Positions 21,560 through 31,181 of a DNA stretch of 45,918 nt are shown piece after piece (positions within the stretch are counted from its first letter, which is position 1; the number at the start of each line of letters is the position of its first letter). Made by a program: the position numbers and the translations under genes. The notes beneath the pieces were generated by a model, which saw nothing but the letters and a program-made list of their open reading frames with translations, did no database searches and had not been told where the DNA came from. The stretch covers positions 1 to 45,918 of the forward strand of contig NZ_JADGFC010000009.1 of NCBI RefSeq assembly GCF_016744025.1, given 5' to 3'. The stretch is from Sulfurimonas sp. (GTDB lineage Bacteria > Campylobacterota > Campylobacteria > Campylobacterales > Sulfurimonadaceae).

Positions 21560-22828
21560 ATGCCATTTGAAATCTCAGATCTAAAAGAACATAATTCAGA
21601 ACTTTTAAAACTTCTTACTCACAATCTACCCGACATGTTATGGGTTAAAGATTTAGAGGGCAAGTACCTATATTCTAATCAAGCGATTTGTGATGGTCTT
21701 TTAATGGCAAAAGACACTCAAGAACCAATAGGCAAAGGTGATGTCTTTTTTGCATTAAGAGAGAGAGAAGCTCATAGTGATAAAGCTCAGTGGCATACAT
21801 TTGGAGAACTGTGTTTTAATTCTGATCAAGTTGTAATATATAAGAACAGAGCCATGAAGTTCGAAGAGTACGGAAATGTAAAAGGAAAATTGCTTTACTT
21901 GGAAGTATACAAAGCACCATTTTATGATAAATATGGAAATATAATTGGTACAGTAGGCGCAGGTCGCGATATTACTAAACTTAAAAAAATACAACTTGAT
22001 TTAGAAGAAAGCCTCAAAACCTTAGCTCAGCAAAGAGAGCAGTTAGAATCATTTAATGAAGAGCTTGAAAAACGAGTTAACCAAGAGATAGAAAAACAAC
22101 AAAAACAAGAAGGTCTTATGATTCATCAGTCTCGTCAAGCCGCAATGGGTGAGATGCTAGAATATATTGCACATCAGTGGAGACAACCATTAAATATTAT
22201 TGGATTAGCGACCGCTAACTTAGAAACTCAACATGTAATGGGTTCTTTGGATAAGATTTAGTTTAAAGAGAAAATGGACTTGGTATCTTCAAATATAAAT
22301 TATATGTCTGAGACAATTAATGACTTTAGAAACTTTTTAAATCCTAATAGAAAAATAATCACCTTTTCTCCACAAAAAAGTCTTGAAGAGGTTTTAACAA
22401 TTCTTGACGCACAACTCAAATGTAATGAAGTTATTTACTCTTTAGTTAGTGATTGTAATCTGGATTTTTGTGGTGTTGAAAATGAGTTCAAGCAGGTAAT
22501 GTTTATTTTAATAAATAATGCAATAGACGCGATTAAATTGAAAATACAAGAAAATATTATAAAAAAAGGTGAAATTAGCATTAAACTCAGTTGTTTAGAT
22601 GATAAAGGAATTCTTGAGATATCAGATAATGGTGGTGGAATTGATGATAAAATCATAGAATCTATTTTTGATCCATACGTTACAACTAAATCTCAATCTC
22701 ATTCTCATGGTATGGGAATAGGACTTTATATAGCTAAAAATATTATTGAGTCAAGAATGAAAGGTTCATTAAGCGTAGAAAATATCCAAGCCGGTAGTTG
22801 TTTTAGAATTTATTTAGCTTTAAAATAG
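21560..22828 (+). pseudogene. PAS-domain sensor histidine kinase interrupted by an in-frame TAG (ORFs 21560-22261 and 22274-22828)
   Basis: First ORF has a PAS domain, coiled coil and H-box HQWRQPLNIIG; second has N-box FILINNAIDAI and G-box DNGGGI/GMGIGLYIAK; same frame (start offset 714 nt = 238 codons), separated only by TAG at 22259-22261. Confidence 0.8.
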
Positions 22829-22857
22829 ACTTAGGTTATATTTGTATATAATAGGCC

Positions 22858-23070
22858 ATGAAAATATGGATATCAGATACACAAGCCCCAAGTCATAGAC
22901 TTATAAACCTTAACTGTGAAAATCGTGATAATTATAATTACCTTGGTGATTTTGATGATGATGAGTTAACTAAGTTCCTCTTAGAAGTTCAAGCCGATAT
23001 AGATGTTTTAAAAAATATAAAACTACTCAAATACTATGGATATATACACCTTTTTATTATTGCAAAATAA
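22858..23070 (+). CDS. Hypothetical 70-aa protein
   Basis: Open frame in the HK-ctpA intergenic region; TATAAT-like motif just upstream of ATG; no family recognised. Confidence 0.45.
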   Translation: MKIWISDTQAPSHRLINLNCENRDNYNYLGDFDDDELTKFLLEVQADIDVLKNIKLLKYYGYIHLFIIAK

Positions 23071-23155
23071 TTAAGATTATTATCATCCTTTCTCTCTTTA
23101 AATTAATTAAGTAATCTCGTGATAAAATAAGTAAAATTGATGTTTAGGGAATACG

Positions 23156-24418
23156 ATGAGAATAGTCTTTATGACTTTAGTTGCTGTTATATTTACTGCA
23201 TCTATATTTGCTTTGGATAATCAACAGAAGTATCATAAAGTAATTTCGACAATAGAAAAAAATTATTATCTCTCTCTTTCTGAAAATCAGATCATAAGTA
23301 AAGGCTTATTAGAATTTGTAAATACAACTTCTTTGTTAAGTAAAGCTCAAAAGAAAAAAATCTATATCAAATTTAAATCCTATAACACCAATAAAAAAAT
23401 AAATATAATTAAAGAATTATTAGTACAAAATTTGTTTTCTAAAGAAGAAATTTACGAGATACTTATTAATGAAACAATGAAATCACTAGATGCTAACTCA
23501 AACTATCTAGATAAAAAACATATGCAGTCTTTGAAGATTCAAACAGAAGGTGTATATGGAGGATTAGGTCTAAGAATAAGTAAAAAGAATAGTGCTTTAA
23601 CTGTTTTATCATTCTTGCATAATTCTCCTGCTTTTAAAGCCGGTATACAAAAAGGTGATATTCTTTTAAAGATTAATGACTTCTCCAGCGAAAACATCTC
23701 TTTAAGTGAAGCAGCAAATCTAATGAGAGGTAAGGTTAATACATCCATCAAATTGACAATACTGAGAAATGCTGAGATAAGACACCTAAGTGTTATAAGA
23801 AATTTTATACAGATAAAATCAGTAGATGCAAAAAAACTCTCAAATGATATTTTATATTTGAAAATCCTAACATTTGATAAACATACTCTTGAACATATTA
23901 CTAAGCAAATGAAAGAAAATCTTGACTCTACTAAAAGTATAATAATTGATCTTAGAAATAATCCAGGAGGCTTACTTACACAAGCTGTAGGTATAGCTGA
24001 TTTGTTTATGAATAGAGGAAATATTATTACTCAAAAGGGTCGCTCAAACATAGCCGAAAAAATATACAACGCTTCAAAAGAAAATACTCTTACAAATCTT
24101 CCTTTAGTTGTTCTCATAAATAAAGAGAGTTCATCTGCTGCTGAGATTTTAGGTGGAGCCTTAAAGATGCACAATCGTGCTACTCTTATTGGAGAGAAGT
24201 CTTTTGGTAAGGGAAATGTACAGGCGATTTTTCCTATAAATAAAGAAGAGTCTATTAAATTAACAGTCGCACAATATTTATTAGCTGATGGTAATAGTAT
24301 TCACAATATTGGGATAAAACCAGATTACAATGTAAACACAGATATTGTAGATGGTTATGACCTTGCTTTAGACAAAGCTCAAGAGTATTTGAGCAATCAA
24401 AAACTAAAGATGAAGTAA
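23156..24418 (+). CDS. ctpA: Carboxy-terminal processing peptidase (S41, CtpA-like)
   Basis: PDZ region (GGLGLRIS, AGIQKGDILLKIND), catalytic region ESSSAAEILGGAL and GEKSFGKGNVQ. Confidence 0.93.
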   Translation: MRIVFMTLVAVIFTASIFALDNQQKYHKVISTIEKNYYLSLSENQIISKGLLEFVNTTSLLSKAQKKKIYIKFKSYNTNKKINIIKELLVQNLFSKEEIYEILINETMKSLDANSNYLDKKHMQSLKIQTEGVYGGLGLRISKKNSALTVLSFLHNSPAFKAGIQKGDILLKINDFSSENISLSEAANLMRGKVNTSIKLTILRNAEIRHLSVIRNFIQIKSVDAKKLSNDILYLKILTFDKHTLEHITKQMKENLDSTKSIIIDLRNNPGGLLTQAVGIADLFMNRGNIITQKGRSNIAEKIYNASKENTLTNLPLVVLINKESSSAAEILGGALKMHNRATLIGEKSFGKGNVQAIFPINKEESIKLTVAQYLLADGNSIHNIGIKPDYNVNTDIVDGYDLALDKAQEYLSNQKLKMK

Positions 24419-24422
24419 GAAG

Positions 24423-26207
24423 ATGTTTAAAAGCTTAATGATATTTTTGCTTTTATTAGTTTTTTCTTTTATAGTAAACTTTTCTTCATGTATAGTATTT
24501 ATACTTTATATATTAGCATTTACAACACTCTTGAGTATTTCTTTGTCTGAGATGCAAATAGTAAAAAAATATGCACTTGCTCAGACAGTTTTTCATAAAA
24601 ATACATCCATCTTTAGCATTGTTAAGAGTGTATGGTTAACACTTTTCTTATCACTTTTTATAGGGTTTGGAGCTTCTGTAATTATTTTACTAACTAGCGT
24701 CTATCTAGATTCTCTTATGTTTTTGATTTTAGGTTTAGATGTTCTTTTTATCTGGGTTACATATGAGAAGATTAAAAAAAGGTTATTATCAACTATAAAA
24801 GAAAACTTTTTAGATGCCATCTCTAGAAGATGGGCTGTATGGATAAATACATTTATATTGTTATGCATATTTATTATTTATCAATTTTTTACTGCACCTA
24901 CTTATGAGGTGAATATTTTTAAGTGTGAAATATTAAACTTTCTCTCTTCAACTCTAAGATATAAAGAATTATTAGAGTGGAAGTTTATGAGTGCATCTAC
25001 AAGTATAATAGGAAATAATAATGGAACTTTCTTTTGGTTTTTTTATCTCTTGATTTCTCAAGGAATATTTGCTTGGGCTTATTCAAAACTTCTTCTTAGT
25101 GTCTCTATCCCTAGGTCTATAATTAAAAAAGAAGATTCTAAAAGCAGAAATTACTTTATATTTGGTTTTATAGCTACTATACTTCTTCTTTTTGTTATAA
25201 CAATGAGTATAAACCATCTTTACGAGAGAGAGCATCTACAAAATATTCAAACTCAAATAAACAAAGCTTACAAGGAAGTGGACAGAGTAATAAGCTCAAA
25301 ACTAACTTCAAGTGAGAAATCTTTAATAGAGAATATTAATCTTGTTATAGATGCTGAAGTTGATATGGCTTTTAAACCTGTATATATGTCTATTCCTAAA
25401 CTTAGTGATTATTACTACTCTGTAAAAGGTGAGTACACTCGCATCATTCTAAAGGGTTACAGTCTTTACTGTGGCTATAAAAATGACTATATGGTTCCAT
25501 ACTATAACCAATACCTTCCAAATGGCTATAAACTAAAGCAGTGTGACTCTAAGATGCTAGATAATGAGATAGAGTCTAAGATAAACTATTTCTTGTTTGA
25601 AGAAAATGATTTTTCTATTAAAGTGGATAATGCTTCTGGGAGCATAAATGAAAGTATAAAAAAATCTATGAAAGATTTTCAAAGTGAATTAAATGAAAGT
25701 TTAAACTCTTTAGAATCACAACATCAAATAGAATTTACTTCACTTGAGACAAACTTTGATAATATCTTTGAAGCAAACTCTAGAGACGTTGCAAAAAAAG
25801 GTTTAAGTGCAACAGGAACTCTTATTATTAGCGGGGCAATATCAAAGAGTGTAATGTCAAAGATGCTACTGAAATTTGGAGCAAAGGGTGCAGCAAAAGC
25901 TTCTTCATTTATTGGTGGTTCTGTAGCAGGATTAAGTATTTGTTCTCCAAGTGGACCTTGGGCTTTGTTGTGTGGAGTTGTAACTGGAACTGCTAGTTGG
26001 GTAGGTGTCGATGCCGCAATGACAGAAGTTGATCAAGCATTTAATGAGGATGACTTTGAGCTAAGTGTAAAAAAGATGATAGACGCTCAAAAAAACACTC
26101 TTAAAGAGCTTATGAAAGAGTCGTATAAAGAATGGGTACAAAACATCTTTGTGAAACTAAAAAGAGACACAGACGCTTTGAAATCACCATATGAACAAGT
26201 CAGATAA
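24423..26207 (+). CDS. Large membrane protein of unknown function with glycine-rich hydrophobic C-terminal segment
   Basis: 594 aa; multiple N-terminal TM segments, central charged/coiled-coil region, C-terminal hydrophobic hairpin (GTLIISGAISKSVMSKML...FIGGSVAGLSICSPSGPWALLCGVVTGTASWVG). Confidence 0.7.
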   Translation: MFKSLMIFLLLLVFSFIVNFSSCIVFILYILAFTTLLSISLSEMQIVKKYALAQTVFHKNTSIFSIVKSVWLTLFLSLFIGFGASVIILLTSVYLDSLMFLILGLDVLFIWVTYEKIKKRLLSTIKENFLDAISRRWAVWINTFILLCIFIIYQFFTAPTYEVNIFKCEILNFLSSTLRYKELLEWKFMSASTSIIGNNNGTFFWFFYLLISQGIFAWAYSKLLLSVSIPRSIIKKEDSKSRNYFIFGFIATILLLFVITMSINHLYEREHLQNIQTQINKAYKEVDRVISSKLTSSEKSLIENINLVIDAEVDMAFKPVYMSIPKLSDYYYSVKGEYTRIILKGYSLYCGYKNDYMVPYYNQYLPNGYKLKQCDSKMLDNEIESKINYFLFEENDFSIKVDNASGSINESIKKSMKDFQSELNESLNSLESQHQIEFTSLETNFDNIFEANSRDVAKKGLSATGTLIISGAISKSVMSKMLLKFGAKGAAKASSFIGGSVAGLSICSPSGPWALLCGVVTGTASWVGVDAAMTEVDQAFNEDDFELSVKKMIDAQKNTLKELMKESYKEWVQNIFVKLKRDTDALKSPYEQVR

Positions 26208-26208
26208 T

Positions 26209-26946
26209 TTAGTTAATCTCGTTTTTGATTATTTGAGCTAACTCAGAACATTGTTTGATTTTATCAGAGTAACTAATAGAGTCTTTTAAAATTATATCTA
26301 TAAATGCACTTCCAACAATAACCCCATCTGCACCTTTTACTTTATCCTTAGCTGTTTTAGCATTTACACCAAAACCAACATAAGTAGGAGTAGAAGAATA
26401 TTTTTTAATAGAGCTTAAAAATGGTTGTAAATTTTCAGCTACTCCAGAACCAGTTATCCCTGTATATGCAACCATATAGATAAACTTTTGAGCATCACTT
26501 ACAACTTCTTTGATTCTATCTTCAGAGTCTGTTGGAGCCACAAAACAAATATTACTCATAGAGTTAGCTTTAAATAAATCACTATATGCAGCCGCTTCTT
26601 CATGAGGTAAATCAGGAACTATAAGTCCACTTACTCCAAGCTTAGATGCCAAAGGAAGAAGTTTATTCATATCTTGTTGATAAAAGCTGTTGAAATAACC
26701 CATCCAAAGAGTGTCTACCTTTGGAGCTACTATCTCTGAGATCTCTAAAAGATCTTTGAATTTAAAACCAAGTTCAAGAGCTTTGTGATTTGCTTTTTCT
26801 ATTAAAGGACCGTCTGCAACAGGGTCAGAAAAAGGAACACCTAGTTCAAGCATGTCAACACCGTTTTGACCAAGTGCCAGGCTCAAGTCTATACTAAAAG
26901 ATTTTTCTGGGTAAGCAGAAGTTATATATGCTACAAGTTTTTTCAA
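26209..26946 (-). CDS. trpA: Tryptophan synthase alpha chain
   Basis: LELGVPFSDPVADGP, GLIVPDLPHEE, YTGITGSG, GFGVNAKTA motifs. Confidence 0.95.
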   Translation of the reverse strand: MKKLVAYITSAYPEKSFSIDLSLALGQNGVDMLELGVPFSDPVADGPLIEKANHKALELGFKFKDLLEISEIVAPKVDTLWMGYFNSFYQQDMNKLLPLASKLGVSGLIVPDLPHEEAAAYSDLFKANSMSNICFVAPTDSEDRIKEVVSDAQKFIYMVAYTGITGSGVAENLQPFLSSIKKYSSTPTYVGFGVNAKTAKDKVKGADGVIVGSAFIDIILKDSISYSDKIKQCSELAQIIKNEIN

Positions 26947-26962
26947 TTGTTTTCCAGTTTAA

Positions 26963-27364
26963 TTATTTTTTAAAATAGGGTATTTTTAATAGAGAATACT
27001 TTATATGACTCAAGACATTGTCAACTTTAAAGTCTTCTTGCCACTGAGCATACATATCACTTATCTCAAGAAGCCATGTTACAACATCTTCACTAGCTAA
27101 CTCATCTGTTTGTCTTAGAGACTCTAATGCATCTTCAACAAAAGCAGAAAGCTTTGCCATTGGTAAGATTTTTAAGTATCCAGAGGCTGATTTTATATTG
27201 TGAAAAACACGAAAAAGTTCATCAATACTAATCTTATACATATTAGGTTTTTCAAGATCCGTAATCATGACTTCCATACTCTCCACCATCATAGAGTAGT
27301 GGTCCAAAAATTCATCTACAACTTCATAATCAAAGTTACTATCTAAGTCACTTTTTATACCCAT
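26963..27364 (-). CDS. Stand-alone HPt-like phosphotransfer protein
   Basis: 133 aa helical protein with ELFRVFHNIKSASGYLKI resembling the HPt phosphoacceptor motif (H-x-x-K-x-x-x-G). Confidence 0.7.
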   Translation of the reverse strand: MGIKSDLDSNFDYEVVDEFLDHYSMMVESMEVMITDLEKPNMYKISIDELFRVFHNIKSASGYLKILPMAKLSAFVEDALESLRQTDELASEDVVTWLLEISDMYAQWQEDFKVDNVLSHIKYSLLKIPYFKK

Positions 27365-27418
27365 AAAGTAATTCTCCTATTTAGTGTAATTGTATCAGTT
27401 TTTAGTTAAAATACTTTT

Positions 27419-28210
27419 ATGAATAAAAAAATGACAATAACTTCTATACAAAAAACAAAAGGTGTAAGACCTATTGTTATGATTACGGCGTATGATGCAC
27501 TGTTTGCAAAACTACTAGAGCCTAGCTCAGATATGATTTTGGTAGGTGACAGTCTAAACATGAGTTTCGCAGGAAAAAGAGATACTCTTAGTGCAACAAT
27601 GGACCAAATGCTTTATCATACAAATGCAGTATGTAATGGTGCAAAAAATACTTTTATAGTATGTGATATGCCATTTGGAACTTATACTAATAAAGACGAT
27701 GCCCTCTGTAATGCAATAAGAGTTTTTCAAGAAACTTCGGCTGACTGTGTAAAAATAGAAGGTGGACAAGATAAAGCAGATATTGTGAAGCATCTTACAT
27801 CAAATGGTATTGCAGTATGTGGTCATATTGGTCTACTTCCTCAATCAGTTAGAAGCGAAGGTGGATACAAAGTTAAAGGTAAGAGTGAAGAAGAAAAACT
27901 CAAATTAATCCAAGATGCTAAAGCTATTGAGAATGCTGGAGCATTTTGTATGGTAATTGAAGGTGTAAAAGCTGACGTGGCTACTGCTATTGCAAAATCT
28001 GTAAAAGTTCCTGTTATTGGAATTGGAGCTGGAGTTGATGTTGATGGTCAGGTTCTAGTCTTCTCAGATATGTTAGGCCTTTTTGAAGAGTTCACTCCTA
28101 AGTTTGTAAAAAAATATATGGATGGTGCAACTTTAGTAAAAGATGCAATTCAAAACTATGCAGATGAAGTTATAACTAAAGAGTTTCCAAAAGAGGAACA
28201 CACTTATTAA
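27419..28210 (+). CDS. panB: 3-methyl-2-oxobutanoate hydroxymethyltransferase
   Basis: TAYDALFAKLLE, LVGDSLNM, VKIEGG, HIGLLPQSV, IGIGAG motifs. Confidence 0.96.
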   Translation: MNKKMTITSIQKTKGVRPIVMITAYDALFAKLLEPSSDMILVGDSLNMSFAGKRDTLSATMDQMLYHTNAVCNGAKNTFIVCDMPFGTYTNKDDALCNAIRVFQETSADCVKIEGGQDKADIVKHLTSNGIAVCGHIGLLPQSVRSEGGYKVKGKSEEEKLKLIQDAKAIENAGAFCMVIEGVKADVATAIAKSVKVPVIGIGAGVDVDGQVLVFSDMLGLFEEFTPKFVKKYMDGATLVKDAIQNYADEVITKEFPKEEHTY

Positions 28211-28222
28211 TGGTTGCATTTA

Positions 28223-29236
28223 ATGGATAGAATAGTAGAGATAGAGACTTTTAATGCTGATGAAGAGATTGCAGAAACTACTCTACGTCCAGATGCTTGG
28301 AATGAGTATATTGGACAAGAACAAATAAAAAAGAATCTTAGTGTTTTTATCCAAGCAAGTAAAAAGAGAGATGAAGCACTTGACCATGTTCTTTTTTACG
28401 GACCTCCAGGTCTTGGTAAGACTACCTTAGCTCTTATCATCGCAAATGAAATGAATGCAAATATAAAAGTAACAGCAGCTCCAATGATAGAAAAAAGTGG
28501 AGACTTAGCTGCAATACTTACTAATCTAGAAGAGGGTGATATTCTTTTTATAGATGAAATTCACCGTCTTTCTCCAGCTGTTGAAGAGATACTTTACTCA
28601 TCTATGGAAGATTTTCGTATAGATATAATCATAGGTAGTGGACCTGCTGCACAAACAGTAAAAATAGACCTTCCAAGATTTACTCTCATTGGTGCAACAA
28701 CAAGAGCGGGAATGCTCTCAAACCCTCTTAGAGATAGATTTGGTATGAGCTTTAGAATGCAGTTTTATTCTTCTACAGAGTTGTCAAAAATTATTTCTCA
28801 AGCATCTACTAAACTTGATAAAGAGATAATTCATGAAGCATCTATTGAGATAGCAAAGCGAAGTCGTGGAACTCCTCGTATAGCTCTGCGTCTTCTTCGT
28901 CGTGTTAGAGATTTTGCTGAGGTTGCAGAAGAGCTTAGTATAGATCATTCTCGTACTCAGTATGCCTTAGACCAGCTTGGTATAAATTCTCACGGTTTTG
29001 ATGAAATGGACATAAGACTTTTAAAACTTTTAGTAGTGGCAAAAGGAAGAGCAATGGGTCTTAGTACGATTGCAGCAGCTCTTAGTGAAGATGAGGGAAC
29101 AGTAGAAGATGTGCTTGAACCTTACTTAATTGCAAATGGTTACTTAGAGCGAACAGCAAAAGGGAGAAAGGCTACTAGAAATACTTATGAAGTTTTAAAT
29201 ATCTCACTTCCTACTGAAGAGGGGAATATTTTTTAA
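28223..29236 (+). CDS. ruvB: Holliday junction branch migration helicase RuvB
   Basis: [60 protein letters not shown] at 28223 preferred over the upstream TTG (28214). Confidence 0.97.
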   Translation: MDRIVEIETFNADEEIAETTLRPDAWNEYIGQEQIKKNLSVFIQASKKRDEALDHVLFYGPPGLGKTTLALIIANEMNANIKVTAAPMIEKSGDLAAILTNLEEGDILFIDEIHRLSPAVEEILYSSMEDFRIDIIIGSGPAAQTVKIDLPRFTLIGATTRAGMLSNPLRDRFGMSFRMQFYSSTELSKIISQASTKLDKEIIHEASIEIAKRSRGTPRIALRLLRRVRDFAEVAEELSIDHSRTQYALDQLGINSHGFDEMDIRLLKLLVVAKGRAMGLSTIAAALSEDEGTVEDVLEPYLIANGYLERTAKGRKATRNTYEVLNISLPTEEGNIF

Positions 29237-30285
29237 TGAAACCTCAATATTTTGTAGCTATCTTATTTGCCACTTCTCTTTACTGGATGTATTTGTTATA
29301 TGCTCCATTTTTACTTAGTATTACTATAGCTGCTTTATTGGCTATATCAACTGCAAATATTCAAGACTTATTAGAGAAACTTTTTAACTCAAAACTTGCT
29401 GCAGCTTCTATATCTAGTTTTTTGTTAGCAGTTTTATTTTTTGCACCTCTTGGTTATTTTCTAGCAACTTTAACTATAAAACTAAACAGCATAGATCCTC
29501 AAGTTTTTGTAGGAATTGAAACTTATATAAAAGAGTGGATTAAAACACCTCCCGCTTATCTTTCTTTTATCAAACCGTACGCTGTAGATGCACTAAAAGA
29601 TATAGATGTAAACTCACTTACAACAAAAGCAATTTCTCTTACAGGGACTATTGGTTCGTTTAGTGCAGGCTTTTTAAAAAATGCATTCTTAATTATTATC
29701 TTTTATTTCTTCTACCAATATAACGGAGCACATATAGTAGAGTTTTTAAAGCGTGTTGTGCAGATGTCAGTTGATGAGACAACAACACTTACTAAAGAGC
29801 TCTCTGCTGTTATGAGTGTGGTCTTTTACTCTATCATTGTTACTGCTATGTTTGAAGGCATACTCTTTGGTGTCGCAGTTTCATTTATGGGTTATAACGG
29901 TCTTCTTTTTGGAATTATGTATGGTTTTGCTTCTTTGATTCCTGTTGTTGGTGGAACTCTTATGTGGCTTCCATTTATGCTTTATGAATTTTCAATCGGA
30001 GATTCATCAAGTGCAATATTTATAGCTCTTTATTCTATAGTTGTTATCTCCATAATTGCTGATACATTTATAAAACCACTAATTATAAAAGAGATTAATA
30101 ATAGACTTTTAAAAGAGGATGATACAAGAATAAACGAGCTTATTATTTTCTTCGCTATTATTGCTGGACTTGCAACATTTGGTTTTTGGGGAATGATTTT
30201 AGGACCTGCAATTACTGCATTTTTCCTAACTATTTTAAAACTATTTGAAGCAAGAACTAAAGAGTGTGAAACAAAAAATACTTAA
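29236..30285 (+). CDS. AI-2E family transporter (PerM-like)
   Basis: Multi-TM protein with SLIPVVGGTLMWLP and PLIIKEINN...FGFWGMILGPAITAFF motifs. Confidence 0.85.
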   Translation: MKPQYFVAILFATSLYWMYLLYAPFLLSITIAALLAISTANIQDLLEKLFNSKLAAASISSFLLAVLFFAPLGYFLATLTIKLNSIDPQVFVGIETYIKEWIKTPPAYLSFIKPYAVDALKDIDVNSLTTKAISLTGTIGSFSAGFLKNAFLIIIFYFFYQYNGAHIVEFLKRVVQMSVDETTTLTKELSAVMSVVFYSIIVTAMFEGILFGVAVSFMGYNGLLFGIMYGFASLIPVVGGTLMWLPFMLYEFSIGDSSSAIFIALYSIVVISIIADTFIKPLIIKEINNRLLKEDDTRINELIIFFAIIAGLATFGFWGMILGPAITAFFLTILKLFEARTKECETKNT

Positions 30286-30293
30286 CTAGAGAT

Positions 30294-31181
30294 TTACTTT
30301 TTGTAAACCTCTGGATAGTCATCTTTAAATCTTCTATGTAACCAAAACCAAGGTTCTGGAGCTTTTAAAATCTCTGCACTTAACCAATCAGTCTGCATCT
30401 GAGTTGATACTTTGATATCTTCTTGTTCATTGTCTGTTTTTGGTGGTACTATTTCATCGTAAAATTTTATAGTATATGTTCCATCATCGTTTGCATGTAT
30501 AAGAGATGGAATCAAAGCAGCGTTAAACTTTCTCGCAAAGTAAGCAGTTGTTTTAATCTGACTTGTAGGCTTACCTAAAAAATCAACTGTAATAGCTTCT
30601 CTTTTATTTACATTAGTATCAATTAAAAGTGCAATAGCTCCACCTGAGCGAAGACGTTTAAGTATTCCTCTAGTTGCTCCACCTCTTTCCAAATATGTCA
30701 TACGAGATTTTGAACGAGAACTTAAAAGATAATTTTGGAAATATTTATTGTTCATTTTTTTATAAACAATCATAATCGGTTCACGAAGAGCACTGAGCAT
30801 CGCTCCAGCAAACTCCCAAGAACCATAATGAGATGTTACAAAGATGATAGGTCTACCTTCATTCTGTACCTTTTTTAGTACTTCATCATTCTCAAATCTA
30901 ATTTTTTTGGACAACTCTTCTATGGGGTAGTATCTTATCTCCATAGTATGTAAAATGTTTAATAGAAGTTGTGTAAATGCATTTTTAGAAACTTTTTTTA
31001 TAAAATCTTCATCTACATTATCTCCATATATAAACTGAAGGTTTTGTCTTATAACCTTGTTGTATCTTTTAGAAATTTTATATGCTAAAAAACCTAAGCC
31101 TAGAAAAAAAGAACGTCTAACTTTTCTTGGCAAGAACATTAAAAATTTTTCTAGTATTAAAAAAGCGTAAAAACCAATCAT
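30294..31181 (-). CDS. Lipid A biosynthesis lauroyl/acyltransferase (LpxL/HtrB family)
   Basis: TSHYGSWEFAG (H-x4-E/D-like motif), IALLIDTNVN, FLGKP, DYPEVYKK. Confidence 0.88.
   Translation of the reverse strand: MIGFYAFLILEKFLMFLPRKVRRSFFLGLGFLAYKISKRYNKVIRQNLQFIYGDNVDEDFIKKVSKNAFTQLLLNILHTMEIRYYPIEELSKKIRFENDEVLKKVQNEGRPIIFVTSHYGSWEFAGAMLSALREPIMIVYKKMNNKYFQNYLLSSRSKSRMTYLERGGATRGILKRLRSGGAIALLIDTNVNKREAITVDFLGKPTSQIKTTAYFARKFNAALIPSLIHANDDGTYTIKFYDEIVPPKTDNEQEDIKVSTQMQTDWLSAEILKAPEPWFWLHRRFKDDYPEVYKK

Noticed and set aside
22259-22261. Stop-codon reassignment (TAG or TAA read as sense)
   Set aside because: TAA and TAG serve as normal terminators of other genes here; two interrupted genes are better explained by mutation or error.
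26209-26946. trpA without trpB as an anomaly
   Set aside because: Scattered trp genes are common in this lineage; not informative from one window.
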